The notes beneath the pieces are model-generated. The model searched no databases and was not told the origin of the DNA. It saw nothing but the letters and a program-made list of their open reading frames with translations. Source: JBBIND01 sp037444075 (GTDB taxonomy: Bacteria; Acidobacteriota; Terriglobia; Bryobacterales; Bryobacteraceae). From it: 22,099 nucleotides of DNA. Shown one piece after another: positions 14,895 through 22,099 of the stretch (position 1 is the stretch's first letter; every line of letters begins with the position of its first letter). The stretch spans positions 1 to 22,099 of the forward strand of contig JBBIND010000070.1 of NCBI GenBank assembly GCA_037444075.1. The letters run 5' to 3'. Made by a program: the position numbers and the translations under genes.

Positions 14895-17456
14895 TCATTG
14901 CAGGCCGTTGACCAGATAGAGGCTGGTGATGTCGCGCTGCATGGAGTAGGCATAGCCGGCTCCATCCGGTGTCATGTAAACCTGACCGATGAACACGCCG
15001 CCGGCTTCCGGCGCATGCACTTCGTGCAGCACGCGCCGGCTTCCGGTTTCCACGTCCAACCGCAACAGGGTCATGAAGCCTGAGCCGGGCTGCATCCGCC
15101 GTAAGTAGACAGCATGCCCCTCACCGCTCCAGCGGACTATGGTTTCAGTCGGCTCCAGCGCGGCGATTTGCCTCGGTGTGCCTCCTCCGAGCGGCCGCAA
15201 CAGCAGCTTGCCGGCTTCAACAGACAACAAGTGACGTCCGTCCGGCGCCACGCGCATCCCACGGATGCCCTCCGGGGTCACCGCCTTGGGCTTTCCTTTG
15301 TCCACCGGCTGGAGGTAGGTCCTGGGCGGGCGGCCATTCTCGCTGGCGAAGAATAGCACGTGCCGGCCATCCGGAGTCCATTCAGCTGTTTCGTATTGCA
15401 TCCCTGCCTGCGAGAGGTTCACGGCTTCACCGGCTCCGGTTGGCACTATCCTCAACTGGGTGCCATCGGATTCTCTGCGAATGCTTAATACCCACTTGCC
15501 GTCCGGCGAGAGCGATTGACGGTTGCCTTCGCCAAGCCGGACGGCCGGAGAACCATCTGTTCCGCGCAGGTAGAAGGCTGTGTTCCGCCCCTCGCCTTCG
15601 GAGAGCTCGATGAAGAGCAGCATCCGCGCATCCGCGGAAATATCAGCGGCGTAGGAGGAGTCCAGCCAGGAAAGTTCCTCGTCGCTGCTCTGCCCGGGGC
15701 GGCGGCAGAACAACCGGATGCGGGCGTTCACGGACGTCACCAGAACGCGCCCGTCACGCGCGGTGTCATGCAACAGAAGCCAGCCCGTTGTGCTGGCCAC
15801 TGTTCGGACCTTGCCGGACAAGTCGGCTGCCAGCACCGTTAGCTCCCCACCGGGCGGCAAAGCGGAGAACCAGACTTCATCTCCCCGCGGGGACCAGGCC
15901 AATCTGCCGACGGCGCGCCACCCACTTGAGAGGACGCGCTTGTCGTCAGACGAGGAGGCGACCACCACGCTGTAGTCGCCCACTGAGGTGTCAATCTCGA
16001 AGAACGCCACCATTCGCCCGTCAGGAGAAACGCGGACTATTCGAGGCGGACGGTACTTGGTCGATGCAATCACACGGCCGATGGGATACTCCACCCGGTA
16101 CTCACCGCTGACGTGACGCACGATGGCCATCTCCTTCCCATCGGGACTCCAGTCGGCGTCATAGACATCCACCAGCATCTCCCGCGGCGTTCCGCCTCCC
16201 CACGGCACCGTCGCCAGGGTTCCTCGGTCCCCCTGCCCAACCAGCACCGCCAGAGTGCCATCCGGGGCGACGGAGAGGACCCGGCCGACGGGCAGGTTGA
16301 GCGGGGCGGCGGTCCGGCTGCCCGGGCGCGTGGTGAACATCAGGGGCGGCGCACCGTCCCAGGACGCGGTGAAAGCGATGGTGTCCCCAGGGGCAAACCT
16401 GGCGCTCAGGATGTCACCCCGGCGGAACGTCAGCCGCTGGTAAGCAGGCGGGTCGGGTGTCAGCAAACTCCTCCCGATTTGCAGACCTGCGAGGGCGCTC
16501 AAAACCGGCAGCAGCACAACCCACAGCCAACTCAGCCGGAACCGTAGTTTGCGGGGCGGCGCCGGCGCTTGCGGGAGTGGAAATGCGCCGGTTTCGCCTT
16601 CCTCCCGCAACTCATCCAAAGCGAGCTTCAGGTCGGCGGCGTTCTGCCAGCGGCGATCAGGGTCCTTCTTCAGGCACCGGCCCACCAGGCGGCGCAGTTC
16701 GCCGGATGGGGTGCCTTCGGGCAACTCCAGGGCAGGAGGGTCTTTGTGGAGAATAGCCGTGAGTACGGAGATTTTTGAATCGCCCGTGAACGCTCTGTTG
16801 CCGCTGAGCATCTCGTAGAGCAAAGCGCCGAAGGAAAACACGTCCGAACGGGTATCCACCTGCCCGCCTTCGGCCTGCTCCGGCGACATGTAGGCCACCG
16901 TTCCGACGATCGTCCCCTGTTCGGTGCGCGGGCTGTCGTCCAGGACCAGGCTGCCGGTTTCTCCGAAAGCGTCGCAGCCGGCGGGTTCGGTGAGCTTGGC
17001 CAGCCCGAAATCGAGCAGTTTCACGTGGTCATGATCGGTGATCATGACGTTGGCCGGCTTCAGGTCCCGGTGGACGATTCCCACCGAATGGGCCGCCGAC
17101 AAGCCGGCGGTGATTGCGGAGGCATATTTCAGCGCCTTCTTCCAGGGCAGGTGGCGGTGCCTCAGGATATCATCCAGCGTTCTGCCCGCCACGTACTCCA
17201 TGACGATAAACGCCTGGCCATCAATCGTCGAGACGTCGTATACATGGACGATGTTGGGGTGGTTCAGCGAGGAGCAGGCACGCGCCTCATGCATGAAGCG
17301 CCGTTTGCGATCCGGATCAGCGAGCTTCTCCGGGGGGAGGATCTTGATCGCGACGAGGCGGTCGAGGTGCGTATCCCTGGCTTTGTAGACGACGCCCATG
17401 CCGCCTTCGCCAAGTTCAGCGAGGATCTCGTAGTGCCCTAGCGCTTTGCCGATCAT
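14895..17456 (-). CDS. Transmembrane Ser/Thr protein kinase with C-terminal TolB/PD40-like propeller
   Basis: The protein has 853 residues. The kinase domain (about 8-285) has the glycine loop GEGGMGVVYKA, Lys38 in VAIK, HRDLKPAN (HRD 129-131), DFG (149-151) and GTVAYMSPEQ, so it should be active. The activation segment carries an insert (ETGSLVLDDSPRTEQG) with possible Ser/Thr phosphosites. One membrane helix (about 308-328) follows a Pro-rich linker. The outer part is a beta-propeller with repeated SPDG/TPDG motifs (SPDGKEMAIVR, SPDGRMVAFF, SPDGKWVLSIR, TPDGRHVLFF), a common sensor or binding scaffold in Acidobacteriota kinases. It is convergent with the FHA activator, whose phosphothreonine-reading domain makes it a natural partner. 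That link is inferred from position only. Confidence 0.93.
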   Translation of the reverse strand: MIGKALGHYEILAELGEGGMGVVYKARDTHLDRLVAIKILPPEKLADPDRKRRFMHEARACSSLNHPNIVHVYDVSTIDGQAFIVMEYVAGRTLDDILRHRHLPWKKALKYASAITAGLSAAHSVGIVHRDLKPANVMITDHDHVKLLDFGLAKLTEPAGCDAFGETGSLVLDDSPRTEQGTIVGTVAYMSPEQAEGGQVDTRSDVFSFGALLYEMLSGNRAFTGDSKISVLTAILHKDPPALELPEGTPSGELRRLVGRCLKKDPDRRWQNAADLKLALDELREEGETGAFPLPQAPAPPRKLRFRLSWLWVVLLPVLSALAGLQIGRSLLTPDPPAYQRLTFRRGDILSARFAPGDTIAFTASWDGAPPLMFTTRPGSRTAAPLNLPVGRVLSVAPDGTLAVLVGQGDRGTLATVPWGGGTPREMLVDVYDADWSPDGKEMAIVRHVSGEYRVEYPIGRVIASTKYRPPRIVRVSPDGRMVAFFEIDTSVGDYSVVVASSSDDKRVLSSGWRAVGRLAWSPRGDEVWFSALPPGGELTVLAADLSGKVRTVASTTGWLLLHDTARDGRVLVTSVNARIRLFCRRPGQSSDEELSWLDSSYAADISADARMLLFIELSEGEGRNTAFYLRGTDGSPAVRLGEGNRQSLSPDGKWVLSIRRESDGTQLRIVPTGAGEAVNLSQAGMQYETAEWTPDGRHVLFFASENGRPPRTYLQPVDKGKPKAVTPEGIRGMRVAPDGRHLLSVEAGKLLLRPLGGGTPRQIAALEPTETIVRWSGEGHAVYLRRMQPGSGFMTLLRLDVETGSRRVLHEVHAPEAGGVFIGQVYMTPDGAGYAYSMQRDITSLYLVNGLQ

Positions 17457-17521
17457 CCAACTGCACCGCGATCATAACACCGTGGCCGGGTTTGTTTCCC
17501 CGGTTGCGCCGGCCGACGGCT

Positions 17522-18958
17522 TTATTGGTTCTTCGGGTCGGTCCCCATCAGGCCCTGGTTGGCCTTCAGCGGATCATAAGCCGGGTTGGGAGCGGGCATC
17601 ACCGCGCCCACCGAGGTGCGCCAGCTTTTCAGCTTGCGGTGCAGGTCTGCCGCCTTGCCTGGCATCTTCCCGGCGAGGTTGTTCCGCTCGCCGGCATCCG
17701 CCGCGAGGTCATACAACTCCAGGCGCGAATCCTCATAGAATTCAATGAGCTTCAGATTACCCTGGCGAATAGCGCCCCCCGGCAACCCGCCCTGGTTGCT
17801 GTAGTGCGGATAGTGCCAGTACAACGCATCCCGCCGGAAGCCTCCCTTGCCGCGCAGCAGAGGCGTCAGGCTCCTGCCATCCACGCCGAGTTTCGGATCC
17901 GGCCGCGCGCCGGCCATCTCGAGGATCGTGGGGAAGAAGTCGATGCTGCTCACCGGCACATCGCACACGCTCCCGGTTTTGGCTGCTCCGGGCCAACGTA
18001 CGATGAGCGGCACACGGATCCCCCCTTCATACAAGTGGCCTTTGCCGGCTCGGAGGGGACGGTTCGACGTGATGGCGTCCTTGCGCCCTCCCTCATGCAT
18101 CAACCCGCCGTTGTCTGAGGTGAAGAAGATCACGGTGTTGCCGGCCAGGCCTTCGTCGTCCAGCTTCTTCATGAGCCGGCCCACGGCTTCATCCATGCTT
18201 TCCACCATGGCTGCGTAGGTGGCGTTGTTTTGCAGCGCCCGTTCCCTCGCCTTGGGCTCATAGCGGGCCACCATGTCTGGCTTCGCCTGAATCGGCGTAT
18301 GGACGGCGAAATCCGGGTAGTAGAGGAAGAACGGCCGCTGTCTGTTCTGGTTGATGTATTTCTCGGCCTCGAGCGCCAGCCGGTCAGTGAGGTACTCGGT
18401 CTTGTCTTCGATGATGAGATTAGGCAGTTCCATCGGACCGAAGAACGAGGGCGGACTGCCGCGGTGTGTGCCGGCGATATTGAGATCGAAGCCCTGCTGC
18501 TCCGGATAGTAGCCCTCCCCGCCGAGATGCCACTTGCCGATGCTGGCGGTGCTGTAACCCATTGGCTTCAGCGCTTCGGCGAGGGTTACTTCGCCGTGGG
18601 CCAACTGGAGGTTGTTCGGCGGAGTCAAAAGCTTCGCGGCGGGCCACTGTTTCCGTCCGGGAATCCAGTCCGTGATGCCGACCCGTTGCGGGTACTTGCC
18701 CGTCATCACGCTGGCGCGCGTCGGGGAACAAACCGGGCAGGAAGCGTAAGCGTTCGTGAAGCGTACGCCCTGACTGGCCAGCCGGTCCAGATTCGGCGTC
18801 TCGTAGAACGTGCTGCCGTAGCAGCTCAGGTCAGTCCAGCCCAGATCGTCGATCAGAATGAATATGAAATTCAGCGGGCGCCGGGGTTGGGCTACCGCTG
18901 CCGCGGCAGTGCCCGCCATCATGGAACTAAGGAATGCGCGCCGTGAGAGAACGTTCAA
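17522..18958 (-). CDS. Tat-exported type I sulfatase
   Basis: The protein has 478 residues from a TTG at 18958 with GAGG eight bases upstream. The N-terminus SRRAFLSSMMAGTAAAAVA is a twin-arginine signal peptide. DD (37-38) begins the metal site. CSPTR (77-81) is the CxPxR signature whose Cys77 is converted to formylglycine, and TGKYP follows as usual. It hydrolyses sulfate esters, probably on a polysaccharide or glycan, outside the cytoplasm. Length fits arylsulfatase-A-type enzymes. Substrate cannot be read from sequence. A rhamnose isomerase gene lies 106 bp upstream, so a sulfated rhamnose-containing glycan is an interesting but unproven possibility. The maturation enzyme is not in the window. 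Confidence 0.93.
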   Translation of the reverse strand: MNVLSRRAFLSSMMAGTAAAAVAQPRRPLNFIFILIDDLGWTDLSCYGSTFYETPNLDRLASQGVRFTNAYASCPVCSPTRASVMTGKYPQRVGITDWIPGRKQWPAAKLLTPPNNLQLAHGEVTLAEALKPMGYSTASIGKWHLGGEGYYPEQQGFDLNIAGTHRGSPPSFFGPMELPNLIIEDKTEYLTDRLALEAEKYINQNRQRPFFLYYPDFAVHTPIQAKPDMVARYEPKARERALQNNATYAAMVESMDEAVGRLMKKLDDEGLAGNTVIFFTSDNGGLMHEGGRKDAITSNRPLRAGKGHLYEGGIRVPLIVRWPGAAKTGSVCDVPVSSIDFFPTILEMAGARPDPKLGVDGRSLTPLLRGKGGFRRDALYWHYPHYSNQGGLPGGAIRQGNLKLIEFYEDSRLELYDLAADAGERNNLAGKMPGKAADLHRKLKSWRTSVGAVMPAPNPAYDPLKANQGLMGTDPKNQ

Positions 18959-19064
18959 TTCTGCTACCTCGCCTGCTCCTGCGGCCGATTGGGCGGATGG
19001 CGCTCAGTCAAAGCCGACCCGGTCTTCCTGCACGGCGCCGTCCGCGCGGAGCGTTTGTTAATTC

Positions 19065-20255
19065 TCAAGCGTAACTGAAAACTCCGCCACCGGCGCGCCC
19101 GCTTCGTTCCGCGGTGATGCGCTCCAGATAGCCGCTTTCCCTAAACGCACTCAACGGATCTTCCGGGATGCCGCGCGCCTTACGCCAGGCTTGCAGCGCC
19201 GGCCGCACGTCTTCGGCGAACGCTGATTTCAGGCACTCTTCGGCGTCCACCAGAGAGCAGGCGTCCTGATGGCGCGCCAGGGATTCGTGGTCCACCAGCA
19301 CGGCTTTGGCGTAAAGGGCCTGTGCCGTGATGGCCGTTTGTATCATCTCTTCAATCTTCGGCTTCAGGTTGTGGCTCTGGTCGATCATGTAGGCGATGTC
19401 CGCCTTCCGGCCGGATTCCCACTCGTAGAAGCGGATTTCGTGGAAGATGCGGAACACCTGATAGGGATCGATCGAACCGATGGTGAGATCATCGTCGGCG
19501 TAGCGCCTGTCATTGAAGTGGAAGCCGCCCAAGGCGTCCTCCGCCAGCAGCCAGGCCACGATCTGCTCGATGTTCTGGGAAAGATAGTGGTGGCCCGTGT
19601 CGACCAGCACACGGGCTTGCGGTCCGGCGGCGCGCGCCAGCAGCAAGGACATGCCCCAATCCGCGATGTCGGTGTGATAGAAAGCCGGCTCGAAGGGCTT
19701 GTACTCGACGAGCAGCCTCTGGTCAGGTTTCAGGCGCGCGTGCAACTGCTGGAGACCTTCGGCGAACCAGACCCGCCGCTTGCGGATGTTGGCGGTGCCG
19801 GGATAGTTGGAACCGTCGGCGAACCACAGGGAAATGTCGCGGCTCTTGGTCTCAACGGCAATGTCCACGCAGTCCATGAGGTGCTGCAGCGCCGCGGCCC
19901 GGATTGCGGAATTGGGATTCCCCAGCGAGCCGTGCTTGTAGGCCTGGTCCTGGAAGACGTTCGGATTGATGGAGCCGACGCGGATGCCGTGGCGGGATGC
20001 GAGACGGCTGACCTCGGCCGCTCCGTCGCGGCCCTGCGGGATGTCCCAGAGCGCGTGCAGCGCCACGGTAGGGCAACAACCGGTGCAGCGATGGACGCAG
20101 CCTGCGTCACTCAGTTTCTCTTCGATGGTGGCCGCCGCAAGCGGCTGTACGAACTTGCCGAAGCGGGTCCCGGTATTGGCGAAGCCCCAGGAAGGCAACT
20201 CGATGCGGAAGTCGTCGAGAGCCGCGAACAGCTGTTCCTCTTGATGGCTGGTCAA
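19065..20255 (-). CDS. rhaI: L-rhamnose isomerase (Pseudomonas stutzeri RhaI type)
   Basis: The protein has 396 residues from a TTG at 20255 with a strong GGGAGG five bases upstream. It converts L-rhamnose to L-rhamnulose. All metal and catalytic ligands I recall for P. stutzeri L-rhamnose isomerase fall here at a constant offset of 35: Glu184, Asp219, His222, His246, Asp254, Asp256 and Asp292 (known as 219, 254, 257, 281, 289, 291, 327). This supports the specific assignment over a generic xylose-isomerase-like barrel. The TIM-barrel segments LLVEYKPFEP, VLVDTGHH and GFHFNDR carry them. It is in line with a lactate permease upstream and a sulfatase downstream. Rhamnose breakdown can lead to lactaldehyde and lactate, which would explain the permease. 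A kinase and aldolase are not seen here. Confidence 0.9.
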   Translation of the reverse strand: MTSHQEEQLFAALDDFRIELPSWGFANTGTRFGKFVQPLAAATIEEKLSDAGCVHRCTGCCPTVALHALWDIPQGRDGAAEVSRLASRHGIRVGSINPNVFQDQAYKHGSLGNPNSAIRAAALQHLMDCVDIAVETKSRDISLWFADGSNYPGTANIRKRRVWFAEGLQQLHARLKPDQRLLVEYKPFEPAFYHTDIADWGMSLLLARAAGPQARVLVDTGHHYLSQNIEQIVAWLLAEDALGGFHFNDRRYADDDLTIGSIDPYQVFRIFHEIRFYEWESGRKADIAYMIDQSHNLKPKIEEMIQTAITAQALYAKAVLVDHESLARHQDACSLVDAEECLKSAFAEDVRPALQAWRKARGIPEDPLSAFRESGYLERITAERSGRAGGGVFSYA

Positions 20256-20442
20256 TCTTGCCTCCCTATTCCGGCCCGACGGGCCAACTCAACGCCTCAG
20301 GTCAAGGTCACTCTCAGCGGATGCCGCGCTCCCACCGCTCGCGCCGCTCAGGCAGCCGTCGAAAGAAGTGACTGCGGGGCTCGCTTCGGATTCATGCACC
20401 TCTGTATCCGAATCCAGTTTCGCGCATCCGCGAGCTTTCCGG

Positions 20443-22056
20443 CTATGGCCAGACGTAGGCGTAGAACATCACCACCAGGCCGATGAGCGAGGCCAGCAGA
20501 ATGCTATGGCGCAGCGTGAACCGGAACAGCCGGGATTCCTCCGACGTCGCCATGCCTGTAGCCGCGGCAGCCACGGCGATGCTCTGCAAACTGATCATCT
20601 TTCCCATGACGCCTCCGCTTGAATTCGAAGCGGCCATTAGTACGGCGTCCAGTCCCAGGCGATTCGCCGTCACCACCTGAAGGTTGCCGAACAACGCGTT
20701 GGCGGAGGTGTCGCTGCCCGTCAGGAATACCCCGAGCCAGCCGAGCATCGCGCTGAAGTAGGGGAACAGGATGCCGGTGGCGGCAAACGCCAGACCCAGC
20801 GTGGCTGTGGCGCCGCTGTAGTTCATCAGAAAAGCCAAGCCCAGCACGGCGGCGATCGTGATCAGGGACAGGTACAACTGCTTGCACGTGGTGACGAACA
20901 CTTTGGCCACTTGCCGCGGGCGCATTCGCAGAATCAAAGCTGAGAGGATGCAGGCGAACATGCAGGCGGTGCCCGCCGCGGACAGCCAGTTGAAGTTGTA
21001 AAGAGCCGCGTAAGGGGCCGGATTCGCCACCACGGGTTCAATGCGCTCCACCATCAGGTGCAGTCCCGGCCACTGGAACAGCACCGAAGCCTGATTGAGG
21101 ATGGCCTTGATTGTGTCAGCTCCCCAGAACAGCACGAGGATGATCAGAGTGAAATAGGGAGACCAGGCCAGCCACGTGGCTCCCAGCGGGTGCTTCCTGG
21201 GAGGCACGTGTTCGGATGCGTTGCCTTCCAGGACGAACGTGTCGTTCGGCTTCCAGAGCTTGAACAGCACAATCAACGAGCCGATGGCGGCGAGCGAACT
21301 GAGAAGGTCAGTCAGCTGCGGGCCAATGTAGTTCGAAACCAGGTATTGAACACTGGCGAAGGAAGCGCCGCAAATCAGGGCCGCCGGCAGCACTCCGCGC
21401 AGCCCTTTCCAGCCTCCCATCACCAGCACCAGGTAAGCCGGAACGATCAGGCTGATGGGAGCGCAGATTCTGCCGACCGCGCCGCTCAGGTCCTGAACGC
21501 CAAGCTCGGTAACGCCCGCCAGCGTGATAATCGGGATGCCGATGGAGCCGAAGGCCACCGGAGCCGTGTTGGCCAGCAGGCAGATGCCCGCAGCGTAGAA
21601 CGGCGAGAAGCCGAGTCCTGTCAGCATGGCCGCCGCCACTGCCACGGGCGTGCCAAAACCGGCCGCGCCTTCGACAAAGGCGCCGAAAGCAAACGCGATC
21701 AGCAGCGCCTGGAGCCGGCGGTCCTCGGTGAGGCTTCCTATGGAGTCCTTGATGAGTTCAAAATTGCCCGTCTCCAGAGTAATCCGGTAGAGAATGATCG
21801 CCCAGAAGACAATCCAACCGATGGGCAACAGGCCGAATGCGGCGCCGAAGCTGACCGCGCTCAGCATCATGCCGAACGGCATCCCGTAGACGGCCACGGC
21901 CACGAAGGCAGCCGCGGCGAGCCCGGACAGCCCGGCTACCCAGGCCGGCTTGCGCTTCACGCCCAGCAGGAACAGCAACACAAACAGGGGCAGCGCGGCG
22001 GCCAGGGCCGACAAACCTAGACTACCGGCTAGCGGTTCGTAATTCTGGGTCCACAT
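20443..22056 (-). CDS. lldP: L-lactate permease (LctP/LldP family)
   Basis: The protein has 537 residues, close to the roughly 550 of E. coli LldP. The ATG at 22056 has AAGGA nine bases upstream. It has about 12-14 hydrophobic helices and the family's conserved blocks: FVEGAAGFGTPVAVAAAMLTGLGF, LANTAPVAFGSIGIPI near residues 125-175, and GSDTSANALFGNLQ and SSGGVMGKMISLQSIAVA near the C-terminus. It imports or exports lactate (or glycolate) with protons across the inner membrane. The 187-bp gap to rhaI holds only a small hairpin (20385-20412) with no T-tract. Co-expression with rhaI is likely from orientation. A TTGACG -35-like box is present at the window edge (22093-22099), but no clear -10. 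Confidence 0.94.
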   Translation of the reverse strand: MWTQNYEPLAGSLGLSALAAALPLFVLLFLLGVKRKPAWVAGLSGLAAAAFVAVAVYGMPFGMMLSAVSFGAAFGLLPIGWIVFWAIILYRITLETGNFELIKDSIGSLTEDRRLQALLIAFAFGAFVEGAAGFGTPVAVAAAMLTGLGFSPFYAAGICLLANTAPVAFGSIGIPIITLAGVTELGVQDLSGAVGRICAPISLIVPAYLVLVMGGWKGLRGVLPAALICGASFASVQYLVSNYIGPQLTDLLSSLAAIGSLIVLFKLWKPNDTFVLEGNASEHVPPRKHPLGATWLAWSPYFTLIILVLFWGADTIKAILNQASVLFQWPGLHLMVERIEPVVANPAPYAALYNFNWLSAAGTACMFACILSALILRMRPRQVAKVFVTTCKQLYLSLITIAAVLGLAFLMNYSGATATLGLAFAATGILFPYFSAMLGWLGVFLTGSDTSANALFGNLQVVTANRLGLDAVLMAASNSSGGVMGKMISLQSIAVAAAATGMATSEESRLFRFTLRHSILLASLIGLVVMFYAYVWP

Positions 22057-22099
22057 GGTCGAGTGTCCTTCTTATTGCATTTAGCAGAGCTACGTCAAG

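Noticed and set aside
20385..20412. TTCGGAT/ATCCGAA hairpin between the lactate permease and rhaI genes as a terminator
   Set aside because: Seven base pairs with a 14-nt loop and no T-tract on either strand is too weak to call.

Overview
The window is GC-rich bacterial DNA. It looks like a soil Acidobacteriota member of the Solibacter/Bryobacter type. This is inferred from a Hanks-type kinase fused to a TolB/PD40-like propeller, several TTG starts, and the mix of polysaccharide, sulfatase and ABC-export genes. It has not been checked by any search.

Layout. (1) 1-2700, plus strand: the end of an outer-membrane beta-barrel protein and a secreted TIM-barrel glycoside-hydrolase-like protein, probably part of an exopolysaccharide locus. 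(2) 2814-5605, minus strand: a heparinase-like secreted protein followed by a periplasmic adaptor (membrane-fusion protein), with a 17-bp palindrome at the putative start. (3) 5606-6070: a gap holding a strongly structured element that ends in T8 on the plus strand, a candidate small RNA. (4) 6071-12127, minus strand: a tight three-gene export operon of HlyD adaptor, ABC transporter with a complete C39 leader peptidase, and a second ABC transporter with a degenerate N-terminal domain. Its layout matches the transporters of NHLM/microcin-type peptide systems. (5) 12128-12947: a control and peptide region. It holds two tandem 81-bp repeats, each carrying a Shine-Dalgarno sequence and a 17-codon ORF for the identical 16-residue peptide MKVRSKVKAGTALWGT. 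It also holds a strong terminator-like hairpin between the peptides and the exporter genes, a sigma-54 -24/-12 element facing the peptides, and inverted repeats further upstream. (6) 12948-14861, plus strand, divergent: an FHA-GAF-AAA+-Fis sigma-54 activator. (7) 14895-17456, minus strand, convergent: a transmembrane Ser/Thr protein kinase with a propeller domain. (8) 17522-22056, minus strand: a Tat-exported sulfatase, an L-rhamnose isomerase and a lactate permease, a carbohydrate-use cluster.

The most interesting part is 6.1-17.5 kb, which reads as one possible circuit. The kinase senses a signal, the FHA domain of the activator reads phosphothreonine, the activator opens the sigma-54 promoter, and duplicated tiny peptides are made and exported by the C39 ABC/HlyD machine. 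The individual parts are seen in the sequence or follow from well-known families. The wiring between them is inference. No peptide-modifying enzyme is present in the window.
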